A DNA stretch of 64,000 nucleotides from an uncultured Prevotellaceae bacterium (GCA_902800435.1 CADCEQ010000004.1:47011-111010); one strand, 5' to 3'; counted from the stretch's first letter, positions 7,833 through 16,998 are shown. Numbers and translations are program-made. Notes: generated from the sequence alone by a model not told the origin.

Positions 7833-10800
7833 TCAGCCTTGCTCGGCATACTCGGAGGGAGCGACGCCGAAGTGCTTGCGGAATATGGTAGAGAAGTGGG
7901 CGAGGTTTGAGAAACCTACGGTGTAGGCCACCTGGGTGACATTAATCTTCTGCTCCTTCAGCAGACGGGCAGCCTGCTCGAGGCGTATGTTACGGATAAA
8001 CTCGCTGGTCGAAATGCCCGTCAGTTCCTTCATCTTGCGGTGCAGCTGGGCACGGCTGATGCCTACTTCCTGAGTGAGCATGTCGACGTTGAAGTCGCTG
8101 TTCGACAGGTTCTTGTTGACCACCTTCATGATTCGCTCCATCAACAGCTCATCGTTGCCCTTTACCTCTGGCTGCTCTACGCGGTCAGCCTGCTGTTGGG
8201 CACCGCTGAACTTGCCTTTCAGGCGCTGGCGATTGTGGATGAGGTTCTCGATGTTCATGCGCAGCTCCTCAAGGTCGAAGGGCTTGGCGAGGAAGGCATC
8301 GGCACCGCGCTCGAGACCTTCGAGACGGTTGGAGACATCGGCCTTCGACGTCAGCATGATGACTGGAATATGCGAGATATTGATGTTGGTCTTGATCATG
8401 CGGAGCATGGTGAAGCCGTCCATCTCGGGCATCATGACATCACTGATAACAAGGTCGTACTCGTTGGTAAGCAGTTCGCGCAGGCCTTCCTTGCCGTTAG
8501 TGCAGGTGCCGAACTTGTAGAAACGACCCAGTTCAGTGGAGATGTAGCGGCCTATCTCAAGGTCGTCGTCGACGATGAGCACACGGTATTTGCCACCCTT
8601 TTTCGTTTCGTTGGTGGCGGCGCTCTCGGTGGGTTCTGGTATTTCAGGTATTGTGTCAATCTCCTCAGGAGCCAAGTGAGCGTTGCCTAAGGGCAGGGTG
8701 ACGGTGAAGACGGAGCCTCGCTCGTCGGTGCGGTTGGCGGCCTCGATGGTGCCGTGGTGCATGTCGACAATCATCTTGCAGAGGTTCAGCCCGATACCAG
8801 TGCCGTCAATGTGCATGCGACGTGAGTTGCCACCCTGGTAGAAGCGCTCGAAGATGTGCTTCTGTCCGTCGTTGTCGAGTCCGACACCGGTGTCAACCAC
8901 CTTTACTACAGCCTGTTTGTCATCGTGTGAGAGGACCACATCAACGGTGCCGCCGTCGAACGAGTATTTGAAGGCGTTGGAGAGCAGGTTCGTGATGACC
9001 TTATCGAACTGGCCTGGGTCAATCCATGCTTCAAGCTTGTCAAAGCCCTCGTGGTTGAAGTTGAACTTGATGTCGCGCTCCTCGGCGTTGTACTCGAACA
9101 TCTTGCAGACACCCTGGATGAAGCTGACGAGGTCGGTCTTCTGACAGTGCAGGTGCATCTGCTGCTTGTCAATCTTACGGACATCGAGAATCTGGTTGAC
9201 GAGGTTCAGTATACGTGTGGCGTTGTGCTCGATGGTGTCCACATCGCGCTGTGCCTCCTTCTGATCGTTGGTAAGCCGACGGCGCAGGTTGGAGAGCGGT
9301 GCCATGATGAGTGTCAGCGGCGAGCGGATGTCGTGGGTGGCATTGATGAGAAACTTCATTTTCTCCTCGTTCATCTGCTGGTTGGCCCTGCGGCGGTAGG
9401 TCATGAACACGTAAGTGGCAAGTCCTGCCAATACCAGCAGGTAGAGCAGATAGGCGAGACGGGTGCGATACCAGGGGGCACGGATGGTAACGGTGATGGT
9501 CTTCTCGGGCGAATAGACATTTGCCGCGAGGGCGCGAACCTTCACCTTGTAGTCGCCGGGTTGCAAGTGGCTTAGGGTAATTTCGTTGACTCCCTCTGCC
9601 TGTCGCATCCACTGCCCGCCATTGACGCTGTACTCAAACGAGACATTTGCGGGGTTGTCGAAATTGAGTTGCGAGAAGGCGAGGGTGATGGTGTGGTCGA
9701 GGTAGGAGAGGGTGAAATGGTCGCTTTCGGCCACGGGGCGCTCGGTTACGTGGACGCCGTTGATGACGCTATTGGCGTTGACATAGGTGTTGCCTAAGAG
9801 GAATGCCGTCAGTACCACTTCGTCGGCAGGGCGGCTGACGCTCTTGACGTTTTGTGGTCTGAAGACCGTCAGACCGTCGTTGTTGCCGAAATAGACGTCG
9901 TCGTCGTCGGTGTGCATGCCTACACCATAGAGATACTCCTTCTTGAAGAGTCCGTTGCCATTGACATGGCCCACGAACTGCTTCTTGCGGGCGTCATACT
10001 GCCAGATGCCCATGGACGTGGCACACCAGATGTCGCCGTCGTTCGACTGTACGATGTAGTTCACCGTTTTGTCGCTGAGCTGCTCACTGCCGGGGAAGAG
10101 GGTTGTCTGTTTCTTGTCGTGGATATAAAGGTAAAGTCCACGGTCGGTACCGATGGCAATGTTGCCGTCCTTCAGTTCGCAGATGGAGTAGCACATGACA
10201 CCGTCGAGCTGCTGGTTCCAGCCGTGGGAGAGGAAGCTGCCCGTCTTGGGGTCGAAGCAGGAAACGCCCGAGGCAGTACCCATCCAGATGATGCCGTCGC
10301 GGTCGGGCGTCATGCACATGACCCAGTCGTTGCAAAGGTGCCCCAATTTGGTGGTGTCGTTCTCGGTGTTCTTGTAGTTCTTCAAAGTTCCCGACTGCAT
10401 GTTATAGACACAGAAACCGCGCGAGAAGGTCGAGATGTAGATGTTGCCCTCGTCGTCGCTGGTCATGTCGTTGAACTTGTCACAGTCGAAAGTAACCTTC
10501 TGGCTGTAAGCACCTGTCAGCGGGTCGTAGGCAAACAGACCGTCGTCGGTACCTATCCAATAGCGGCGCTGGCGGTCGCGGAAGATGAACTCAACGGCAT
10601 CGGGAGCTGCAGGATGGGCCACGACGCGTCCCTTGTTGTTGAAGCCGTAGACGCCAACGCCTTGGACGGTACACCAAACGATGCCGCCGTCGCCCTCACA
10701 GACAGAGGAGATGGACGAGCCGACATTGATGTTCTGAGCCTCGAAACTCCAGTTCTTGAAGGTGATGGGACGCTGGGGAATAAGAACCAGTCCCTTGCGC

Positions 10801-11726
10801 TGCAGGCCAAGCCACATGTTGCCACGACGGTCGCAGAGGATACTCCACACTTTGGCGGTGTTGAGATTGACGCCGAAGATATTAACGTCGTACCGCTCCA
10901 ACTGCCGACTGCCGCGTAGGATGCGGAACAAGCCCTGGCCTCGCGAACCTATATAAATATTACCATTGGCATCTTTTCCTGCAGAACTGAATAATACGTC
11001 CTTGCCGGCCAGGTGGCTCATGTCGATGTCGGCCTCCGACATCTTGCCGTTGTGGTAGGACATGATGCCGTGTACACCGACGATCCATAGTTCGTCGCCA
11101 CGCTCCACGATCCCTATCGGTTCGCCTTTCGACTGGAATAGCTCTATTTTTTTGCCAGACTTCATGACCACGGTGTTGTCATAGCCTGTTTTCCAGATAC
11201 GCCCATGAGAGTCTAAGTAAACTTCGCCAAAATACTGGTTGTTATTCTTGTCGGCAAAGTCGTTCGTTTGTTTCGGCTGTCCGTCCTCGCCGACCAGAAA
11301 CGCGCCATAACCGGATGTCGCCACGAGGATTTGGCCGTCGGGGAGCTGGAGCATACTACTGACACGCGGGAGAATACCATTCGGGAAAGGATAATGCACG
11401 AAACCGTCGATGGCTTCGTCATAACGGTCGAGGCCGCGGTTGGTACCCACCCAGAGCCTGCCTTCTTTATCCAGGAGCAGGCTTACAACGACGCTGTTGC
11501 AGATTGAGGTAGGTGACTCTTCGTTATGTAGGAACGTTTCAAAGTGATAACCGTCGTAGCGGTTCAATCCATAGTCGGTCGCAATCCAGATGTAACCGTA
11601 TTTATCTTGACAAAGGTCGGCAATGAGACTGCTCGAAAATCGGTCTGACGGAAAGAAGTTTCCCATCTGAGCTGAGACATGGGAAAAAACGATGAGACAA
11701 AATAGCAGTGTAGCAATTTTCTTCAT
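7833..11726 (-). CDS. Hybrid two-component system sensor/regulator (HTCS)
   Basis: 1297 residues in one chain. A signal peptide (1-19) precedes two seven-bladed propeller regions built of Reg_prop repeats (~25-650, recurring DxxGxxWxGT-like strands) and a Y_Y_Y domain (~665-750). A membrane helix spans ~757-777. The histidine kinase carries His798 in INATHDIRSPLT and a GHKL ATPase domain (~905-1025); the receiver domain carries phospho-acceptor Asp1096 in DLVISDVMMPEMDG; an AraC-type DNA-binding domain occupies ~1195-1297. HTCS proteins sense a specific oligosaccharide in the periplasm and switch on the adjacent polysaccharide utilisation genes. Here the neighbours are GH51, GH127 and GH30, so an arabinoxylan or arabinan fragment is the likely ligand (inference). 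All catalytic residues appear intact. Confidence 0.95.
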   Translation of the reverse strand: MKKIATLLFCLIVFSHVSAQMGNFFPSDRFSSSLIADLCQDKYGYIWIATDYGLNRYDGYHFETFLHNEESPTSICNSVVVSLLLDKEGRLWVGTNRGLDRYDEAIDGFVHYPFPNGILPRVSSMLQLPDGQILVATSGYGAFLVGEDGQPKQTNDFADKNNNQYFGEVYLDSHGRIWKTGYDNTVVMKSGKKIELFQSKGEPIGIVERGDELWIVGVHGIMSYHNGKMSEADIDMSHLAGKDVLFSSAGKDANGNIYIGSRGQGLFRILRGSRQLERYDVNIFGVNLNTAKVWSILCDRRGNMWLGLQRKGLVLIPQRPITFKNWSFEAQNINVGSSISSVCEGDGGIVWCTVQGVGVYGFNNKGRVVAHPAAPDAVEFIFRDRQRRYWIGTDDGLFAYDPLTGAYSQKVTFDCDKFNDMTSDDEGNIYISTFSRGFCVYNMQSGTLKNYKNTENDTTKLGHLCNDWVMCMTPDRDGIIWMGTASGVSCFDPKTGSFLSHGWNQQLDGVMCYSICELKDGNIAIGTDRGLYLYIHDKKQTTLFPGSEQLSDKTVNYIVQSNDGDIWCATSMGIWQYDARKKQFVGHVNGNGLFKKEYLYGVGMHTDDDDVYFGNNDGLTVFRPQNVKSVSRPADEVVLTAFLLGNTYVNANSVINGVHVTERPVAESDHFTLSYLDHTITLAFSQLNFDNPANVSFEYSVNGGQWMRQAEGVNEITLSHLQPGDYKVKVRALAANVYSPEKTITVTIRAPWYRTRLAYLLYLLVLAGLATYVFMTYRRRANQQMNEEKMKFLINATHDIRSPLTLIMAPLSNLRRRLTNDQKEAQRDVDTIEHNATRILNLVNQILDVRKIDKQQMHLHCQKTDLVSFIQGVCKMFEYNAEERDIKFNFNHEGFDKLEAWIDPGQFDKVITNLLSNAFKYSFDGGTVDVVLSHDDKQAVVKVVDTGVGLDNDGQKHIFERFYQGGNSRRMHIDGTGIGLNLCKMIVDMHHGTIEAANRTDERGSVFTVTLPLGNAHLAPEEIDTIPEIPEPTESAATNETKKGGKYRVLIVDDDLEIGRYISTELGRFYKFGTCTNGKEGLRELLTNEYDLVISDVMMPEMDGFTMLRMIKTNINISHIPVIMLTSKADVSNRLEGLERGADAFLAKPFDLEELRMNIENLIHNRQRLKGKFSGAQQQADRVEQPEVKGNDELLMERIMKVVNKNLSNSDFNVDMLTQEVGISRAQLHRKMKELTGISTSEFIRNIRLEQAARLLKEQKINVTQVAYTVGFSNLAHFSTIFRKHFGVAPSEYAEQG

Positions 11727-11755
11727 AGTTATGGTAAATTGTCTATTTCAGTGTG

Positions 11756-11763
11756 CAAAGATA
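11756..11763 (-). promoter_or_regulatory. -7 box of the HTCS gene
   Basis: Minus strand TATCTTTG, 30 bases ahead of the HTCS start; a clear -33 TTTG at consensus spacing was not found. Confidence 0.55.
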
Positions 11764-11854
11764 GTAATAATTTACAAAGATTGTGTTTTTATTACGTATC
11801 ATTTAATTTTTTTTATGTCTCATCGTCTCAAGGCGGTACTTCCAGCGAGACGGA

Positions 11855-12019
11855 TAAAAGAAAAGTGGCTACCGGTATTCACATACGGGCAACCACTGTG
11901 ATTAGTTTTACCATAACTAATTCTTTCTACAAAAACTAACTACTAACTATAACTAATAACCTTATGTATGAGATTTCTTCTTGATAATCTATCTGTTTTT
12001 CTTTCACGGTGCAAAGTTA
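11855..12019 (-). ncRNA. Candidate small RNA A (promoter box, AU-rich body, terminator)
   Basis: Minus strand: TAACTTTG (12012-12019) begins the unit, an AU-rich body with repeated TTAGT steps follows, and the end is a 10-bp hairpin with two G-U pairs (arms 11888-11897 and 11864-11874) followed by TTTTCTTTT. Predicted transcript ~150 nt from about 12005. It has no reading frame worth calling. Candidate B at 15133-15370 has the same layout. Inference only. Confidence 0.4.
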
Positions 12020-12108
12020 AGCATTTTTTCGCTAACACATTATTTCGTATGTTTCGCATCGTTTCTTATTCGTAAACAAGTTCGTTTTCCCTACAAAAAC
12101 TTACAGAT

Positions 12109-13617
12109 TTAACGGCCTAAGTATACTTTTCGGGAAGAACCGTCAGCCGATTTTTCGATGCACAGCCCCTTTGGCGTGTCGAGGCGCCGGCCGTGAATAT
12201 CGTAGTAAACCTTCGTGTCATCAGTGTCCACAGCACGCTCTTCAATGGCAGTACTACCCTTGTCGATCATGAAGATGTAGGTGTTCAGACTGCGGGCAGG
12301 CATGGGGACGATCACTTCCTTTGTCGGTTCATCGATGGCGATGGGGCTCTCCTGGCAGAGATTTTCGGGCTCGTTGCCGGTAGACAGCAGGTGGGTGCCG
12401 CTCTTCACCTGGTAGGGCAGCAGAATTTTCAGGTCAACGCCATTCTTGGTGGTATCGATGGCCATGACGATGAGCGAGTCGCCCTTGATATAGGCCGAAT
12501 ACTCATGGGTAGCTCCTTCGCCAGAAGTCATGTCGCGCGAGGTGACCAGACGGGTGGAGCCGGTGACATGCTTTGAGAAGTGAGACATAACGTAAGCACG
12601 GGGCAGCAGCTTGTTCTTGGTATTCTTCATGTCGCCGATGTTATATTTCGTCTCGCCTGTGCCGACAAAAGCCCAATGCGCGCGCATATACCAATATATA
12701 TAACCAGTACAGCCAGCCAACATACACTCGTTGAGCTCCTCGGCAAAAATCAGCTGCTCGTGCCAATTGGGCAGGTGGTCAATATTATCGGTCACTGAAT
12801 GCTCAGTCATCCAGACTTCCTTGCCGTATTTGGCGGCAAGCACGGCCGACTGCTTCATGTAAGTGAGTGGTGCATGTCCATAGAGGTGGCCTGCCACAAT
12901 GTCGATTTGCTCGCGGCACGTCGGGTCATTCATCAGCGGGTCAGTATAGTTCTGGGTGAATCCCAAGCTCTCGCCACTGATCAGCTTCACGCCAGAATAG
13001 GTCTCGCGGTCAAGCATGTAAGCATAGTTCTTCACCAACTTAACCAAATCGGCAGGGTCGTAGAGACATCCTGAGTAGTCAACCCACCAGTCAGGCTCGT
13101 TCTGGATGGACACGGCATCGACAGTAACGCCCTTTGACTTCATCCACTTGAGGAAAGTGTTCAGCCAGGGGAAGAACTTATCGTAGCAGTCCTCGCGCAG
13201 CTTGCCTCGCTTTTTTCCTTGCGAGTCTGAGTTGCCGCCTTGAGCCGTACCGTTGGTCTTGTATTCACCGGGGGGCGACCATGGGGTACCAAACACGATA
13301 CCGCCGCGCTGCTTCACAATTCTGGCCGAAGGCAGCGAGCCGTTCCAGTCGTAGTCGCCCCAGTTGTCGCCTGTGAAACTGGGCGAAATCTCCATACGCA
13401 TGATGTTCAGTCCGATTTTGGATTCATCACCATAGAGTAATCTCGCGGGTTGGGTGTCAGTACCAAAGGGTTTCATGGCTCCGTCACAGCTGGCAGCGCC
13501 GAAGCCTGTGATGGTCTGTTTGCGGGTGTCTTTCACCGCGAGTGAAATCGATGCAGCCTGGATAGCCGTGACGGTAGCCAGTGCAAGCATTGTGGTAAAA
13601 ATCTTTTTCATTGGCAA
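12109..13617 (-). CDS. GH30 family glycoside hydrolase (xylanase/glucuronoxylanase type), secreted
   Basis: 502 residues with a Sec signal peptide (about 1-23). The GH30 barrel opens with QTITGFGAASCDGAM; the acid/base Glu174 lies in SIQNEPDWWVDY and the nucleophile Glu272 in WMTEHSVTDN. GH30 enzymes close to this layout cleave glucuronoxylan or other beta-xylans; some other subfamilies act on beta-glucosides, so substrate is not certain. After the barrel and its beta side domain the protein ends with YYDIHGRRLDTPKGL and a short basic tail, a version of the C-terminal tag seen in other secreted proteins here. It is transcribed from its own promoter in the divergent region with the MATE gene. 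A second GH30 lies at the window's right end. Confidence 0.88.
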   Translation of the reverse strand: MPMKKIFTTMLALATVTAIQAASISLAVKDTRKQTITGFGAASCDGAMKPFGTDTQPARLLYGDESKIGLNIMRMEISPSFTGDNWGDYDWNGSLPSARIVKQRGGIVFGTPWSPPGEYKTNGTAQGGNSDSQGKKRGKLREDCYDKFFPWLNTFLKWMKSKGVTVDAVSIQNEPDWWVDYSGCLYDPADLVKLVKNYAYMLDRETYSGVKLISGESLGFTQNYTDPLMNDPTCREQIDIVAGHLYGHAPLTYMKQSAVLAAKYGKEVWMTEHSVTDNIDHLPNWHEQLIFAEELNECMLAGCTGYIYWYMRAHWAFVGTGETKYNIGDMKNTKNKLLPRAYVMSHFSKHVTGSTRLVTSRDMTSGEGATHEYSAYIKGDSLIVMAIDTTKNGVDLKILLPYQVKSGTHLLSTGNEPENLCQESPIAIDEPTKEVIVPMPARSLNTYIFMIDKGSTAIEERAVDTDDTKVYYDIHGRRLDTPKGLCIEKSADGSSRKVYLGR

Positions 13618-13645
13618 GGTATTTGTAATTATTCTGATTGCGGTG

Positions 13646-13653
13646 CAAAGGTA
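13646..13653 (-). promoter_or_regulatory. -7 box of the GH30 gene
   Basis: Minus strand TACCTTTG, about 29 bases ahead of the GH30 start codon. Confidence 0.6.
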
Positions 13654-13702
13654 CGAAATAATCGTTGAGAGAAATATAAATAATGTTTCGCGGCTTTTCG
13701 CT

Positions 13703-13732
13703 TTTGTATCATATATTTTTTTCGTACCTTTG
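13703..13732 (+). promoter_or_regulatory. Promoter of the MATE gene
   Basis: TTTG (13703-13706), 18 bases, TACCTTTG (13725-13732), 20 bases before the start codon. Confidence 0.7.
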
Positions 13733-13752
13733 CAACGTCTAAACCATCATCG

Positions 13753-15129
13753 ATGAAAAGAAACAGCGAAGAACTACTGTCGTACATCCGGGAAGGACGG
13801 ACAATGACCCGTTCTGAGAAGATGAGGCTGATTGTCAGCCTCAGTATTCCCAGCATCCTGGCGCAGATTTCGGCTACGGTGATGTTCTTTATCGATGCGT
13901 CAATGGTTGGTCACCTCGGGGCCAAGGCATCGGCTTCTATTGGACTGGTGGAGACTACCGGCTGGCTGATGGGCGGACTGGCTTCGGCAGTCAACATGGG
14001 ATTCTCCGTGCAGGTAGCCCACTTCATCGGTGCCAACGACTTCGAGGCGGCGCGCCGAGTGTTGCGCCAGTCACTCGTCTGTGCCCTGTCATGGGCTGTC
14101 TTTATCTCACTGATGTCTGTTATTATTGCGCCATTTCTGCCCTATTGGATGGGTGGTGGCGAAGAAGTGGCTCACGATGCCTCGCTTTATTTTGCCATCT
14201 TCGGCGTTTTTGGCATCTTCTTCCAGATGGAGGGATTGGCCGGCTCAATGCTGAAATGCTCCGGCAATATGAAGATTCCCAGCGTTCTGAATATTGGCAT
14301 GTGCGTGATGGACGTTCTGTTCAACTACTTATTTATATATATACTCAATATGGGCGTGGTAGGTGCTGCAGTGGGTACTGGCGTAGCTATGCTCATTACA
14401 GCCGGGCTTATGCTGTGGTTCCTGCTGGTTAAGTCGCCCATGCTGGCGCTGAAAGGTCGGCCCGGATCATTCCGTCCTAAGGAAGACACTGTGAAGACGG
14501 CCTTCAAAATCGGGGCTCCGATGGGATTGCAACATATGCTGATGGGCGGTGCTCAGGTTGTGAGCACCATCATTGTCGCTCCCTTGGGAACTGTTGCTAT
14601 TGCAGCACATTCTCTGGCCATTACCGTTGAGAGTCTGTGCTACATGCCGGGCTTCGGCATAGCCGAGGCTGCTACGACGCTTGTCGGTCAGGGCATCGGC
14701 GCCGGACAGCGGCTGCTCACCCGCTCGTTTGCCTACATGTCGGTAGGGCTGGGCATTGCTGTGATGACCATTATGGGCGTGTTCATGTGGATTTTCGCCC
14801 CTGAACTGATGGGCATTATGTCGCCTGTTGAGGAAATCATTACCTTGGGAGCTGACGCTCTGCGCATTGAGGCCTGGGCAGAGCCGATGTTTGCTGCTGC
14901 TATTGTCTGTAATGGCGTGTTCATTGGTGCTGCCGACACTATTAAGCCAGCCATTATGAGTCTTACTTCGATGTGGGCTGTTCGTCTGACACTTGCAGCT
15001 ACGCTTGCCCCCCGTTACGGTCTGCGTGGCGTCTGGACGGCAATGGCTATCGAGCTGACGTTCCGTGGCGTCATCTTCCTCATCAGGCTGTTTAGAGGCA
15101 ACTGGCAGAAAAAGAAGAATAATGAATAG
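13753..15129 (+). CDS. MATE family efflux transporter
   Basis: 458 residues with about twelve membrane segments arranged as two similar halves, the hallmark of the MATE (NorM/DinF-like) family. The N-terminal helix region SLSIPSILAQISATVMFFID and the later GAPMGLQHMLMGGAQVVSTI stretch are the corresponding positions of the two halves. It would export cationic compounds or drugs in exchange for Na+ or H+ in the inner membrane. It stands as a single gene. The upstream Met at 13753 fits the promoter spacing; a Met 17 codons later is an alternative. Substrate unknown. Confidence 0.9.
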   Translation: MKRNSEELLSYIREGRTMTRSEKMRLIVSLSIPSILAQISATVMFFIDASMVGHLGAKASASIGLVETTGWLMGGLASAVNMGFSVQVAHFIGANDFEAARRVLRQSLVCALSWAVFISLMSVIIAPFLPYWMGGGEEVAHDASLYFAIFGVFGIFFQMEGLAGSMLKCSGNMKIPSVLNIGMCVMDVLFNYLFIYILNMGVVGAAVGTGVAMLITAGLMLWFLLVKSPMLALKGRPGSFRPKEDTVKTAFKIGAPMGLQHMLMGGAQVVSTIIVAPLGTVAIAAHSLAITVESLCYMPGFGIAEAATTLVGQGIGAGQRLLTRSFAYMSVGLGIAVMTIMGVFMWIFAPELMGIMSPVEEIITLGADALRIEAWAEPMFAAAIVCNGVFIGAADTIKPAIMSLTSMWAVRLTLAATLAPRYGLRGVWTAMAIELTFRGVIFLIRLFRGNWQKKKNNE

Positions 15130-15441
15130 AATAAAAAAGTGCGGTTACTGAACATCTCGTCCACAAACCGCACTTACAATATTAATAACCAAAAAACCTT
15201 TTTCTGAAAAAGTGATGTACGTCTCACGACGTGATCACATTATCCTTTCTAACTAATCTTTACCTTAACAATAATACCTATGAAGCAATCTAATTTACCT
15301 TTTACTACTAATACCTTTTATGTCTTTTACTATTGAAGATGTCTTGTTTTCTTTTGACGATGCAAAGGTACGACGTTTTCTCAATATAACAATGGCCTTT
15401 GGCCACTTTTTGCATAAAAGGAGTATTTCTTTTGACGTAAA
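15130..15441 (-). other. 312-bp gap with candidate small RNA B
   Basis: No credible protein gene. It contains a minus-strand promoter (15363-15392) and a hairpin/terminator (15133-15175) that together would define a ~220-nt transcript. Confidence 0.5.
15133..15392 (-). ncRNA. Candidate small RNA B (promoter, AU-rich structured body, terminator)
   Basis: Minus strand: TTG at 15390-15392, 19 bases, TACCTTTG at 15363-15370 form a good promoter that faces no gene. The predicted transcript (about 15356 to 15133) contains a hairpin at ~15212-15238 (GTGAT, ACGTC arms), a CTTTTT/AAAAAG hairpin, and ends in a perfect 10-bp hairpin (15137-15146 with 15166-15175) followed by six Ts. It cannot be a leader, because the next minus-strand gene is far away. 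Same architecture as candidate A. Confidence 0.45.
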
Positions 15442-16239
15442 TCAATCGTTTGTGTGCGAACACACTTCCGAAACGAGGTTTGTTAGTTCCACGAACTGCG
15501 GGATGGTGAGCTGCTCGGGGCGGAGGGAAAGAAGTGAAGCGTGAGAAGTGAAAAGTGAAGAGTCTTTCGGCAGCAGCTGGCGCAGTGATACGCGGAGCAT
15601 TTTCCTTCTCTGGTTGAAGGTGGTCTTGACCACGCGGCGGAAGAGTTGCCAGTCGCAGCCGAGGTCGGTCGTCTGGTTGCGGGTCATACGTATGACGGCA
15701 CTTTGCACCTTAGGAGGCGGGTTGAAGACATCGGGCTCGACGGTGAAGAGGTATTCTACATTGTACCATGCCTGAATGAGTACCGAGAGAATGCCATACT
15801 GCTTGTTGCCTGGAGCGGCTGCCATGCGGACAGCCACCTCATGCTGAATCATACCAGTACAGCAGGGAATAAGGTCCTTGTTGTCGAGCATCTTGAAGAA
15901 AATCTGCGACGAGATGTCGTAGGGATAGTTGCCGGTAAGCACAAACTGCTGGCCTCCGAAAACCTCGTTGAGATCCATGCGCAGGAAGTCGCCTGAGATG
16001 ATGTCGAGGGAGGGAAGTGTGTTCTTTAGATATGCCACACTTTCGCGGTCAATCTCTACCACTTTCAGCGGACGGGGCTTTTCGACGAGGAACTGCGTCA
16101 TGACACCCATACCAGGACCAACCTCCAAGACAGGCAGGGTGGGGTAGGGCTCGTCGACAGTGTCGGCGATGCGCTTGGCAATGTTCAGGTCAACGAGGAA
16201 ATGCTGGCCGAGGTTCTTCTTGGGGCGGACTTGTTTCAT
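15442..16239 (-). CDS. rsmA: 16S rRNA dimethyladenosine transferase
   Basis: 265 residues from the Met at 16239 (MKQVRPKKNLGQHFL), which I prefer over a Met eight codons earlier because the latter would overlap the upstream gene and families start here. It methylates two adjacent adenosines near the 3' end of 16S rRNA. The SAM motif EVGPGMGVMTQFL and the catalytic NYPYDISSQIF motif are intact. Oddity: the C-terminal region carries DSSLFTSHASLLSLRPEQ, encoded partly by a short tandem-like AGTGAAAAGTGAA sequence (about 15530-15560) that also occurs, inverted, in the corA leader; it looks like a tolerated insertion. The start is 5 bases past the stop of the mtnN-like gene, so the two are likely co-transcribed. 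Confidence 0.93.
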   Translation of the reverse strand: MKQVRPKKNLGQHFLVDLNIAKRIADTVDEPYPTLPVLEVGPGMGVMTQFLVEKPRPLKVVEIDRESVAYLKNTLPSLDIISGDFLRMDLNEVFGGQQFVLTGNYPYDISSQIFFKMLDNKDLIPCCTGMIQHEVAVRMAAAPGNKQYGILSVLIQAWYNVEYLFTVEPDVFNPPPKVQSAVIRMTRNQTTDLGCDWQLFRRVVKTTFNQRRKMLRVSLRQLLPKDSSLFTSHASLLSLRPEQLTIPQFVELTNLVSEVCSHTND

Positions 16240-16243
16240 GCGA

Positions 16244-16912
16244 CTACATTTGGAGTGATTCAACGAAGGTGCGTGTCATCTGGAACGAGTTGTCGGCAAT
16301 GGTTTCCCAGAAGTTATGGTACTGCGAGGCGTTGGTGTCGCGCAAGGGTACATCGCTGATGACGCGGAACGTGATGAACGGTACCTTATTTATATAACAG
16401 GTCTGTGCGATGGCACACGACTCCATATCGACGGCCTTGGCCTCGGGGAAGTGACCAATAATCTCGCGCATCTTCTCGCGTGAGTCCACAAACCAGTCAC
16501 CAGTGACAATGAGGCCCTGATGGATGGCAAGTGTTTGCCCACTTTTCACTTTCAGCTCATCACTCTTTCGAAGCAAGTAAGGGTCGGCATCAAAGCGTGC
16601 TGGCAGGCCTTGCACCTGACCGTACTGGGTAGAACCGTCGACAGCTGTGCCACAGTAGACATCGTGATAGGCCAGTTGCGTGCTGACTACGATGTCCTGC
16701 ACATTGACATCGTCGCCGTTGCCGCCTGCACAACCACTTGAAATGATGGCGTCGGGGTGGAATTCGTTGATCATCCGTTGGGCTCCGAGGGCCGCGTTTA
16801 CTTTACCAATACCACACTTCTGCACAACGACACTGCCGTCGGTAAAAAGTGACTGGAGCTGGTGCAATTCCTTGTCCATAGCCACGATAATTCCTATCTT
16901 CATATTCGTCAT
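16244..16912 (-). CDS. mtnN: 5'-methylthioadenosine/S-adenosylhomocysteine nucleosidase
   Basis: 222 residues (the Met three codons in, giving MKIGIIVAMDKEL, may be the real start). The enzyme cleaves adenine from methylthioadenosine and S-adenosylhomocysteine, recycling the by-products of SAM-using enzymes such as RsmA encoded just downstream. Visible family marks: the AMDKEL start with the first catalytic Glu, the SSGCAGG turn, VDMESCAIAQ with the ribose-binding Met-Glu pair, and the VISDVP catalytic Asp near the end. A minus-strand TAATTTTG at 16929-16936 is its probable -7 box. Cytosolic. Confidence 0.92.
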   Translation of the reverse strand: MTNMKIGIIVAMDKELHQLQSLFTDGSVVVQKCGIGKVNAALGAQRMINEFHPDAIISSGCAGGNGDDVNVQDIVVSTQLAYHDVYCGTAVDGSTQYGQVQGLPARFDADPYLLRKSDELKVKSGQTLAIHQGLIVTGDWFVDSREKMREIIGHFPEAKAVDMESCAIAQTCYINKVPFITFRVISDVPLRDTNASQYHNFWETIADNSFQMTRTFVESLQM

Positions 16913-16928
16913 TTTTGTTTTACCTGTG

Positions 16929-16936
16929 CAAAATTA
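16929..16936 (-). promoter_or_regulatory. -7 box of the mtnN-rsmA unit
   Basis: Minus strand TAATTTTG 17 bases ahead of the mtnN start. Confidence 0.5.
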
Positions 16937-16990
16937 CGAAATAATTCTTAATTCTTTGCAAGTTAGTGCCAATAAAAAGCTTTTTCTTTG

Positions 16991-16998
16991 TAACTTTG
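16991..16998 (+). promoter_or_regulatory. -7 box very close to the 17004 start codon
   Basis: TAACTTTG ends five bases before the ATG at 17004, so the transcript would begin at or just before the start codon. Confidence 0.5.

Larger units (their letters stand above)
11727..12108 (-). other. 382-bp gap holding the HTCS promoter and a candidate small RNA
   Basis: No credible protein gene. It contains the minus-strand -7 box of the HTCS gene, a separate minus-strand promoter-like box (12012-12019) and a hairpin followed by a T-rich run (11855-11897), described in separate entries. Confidence 0.6.
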
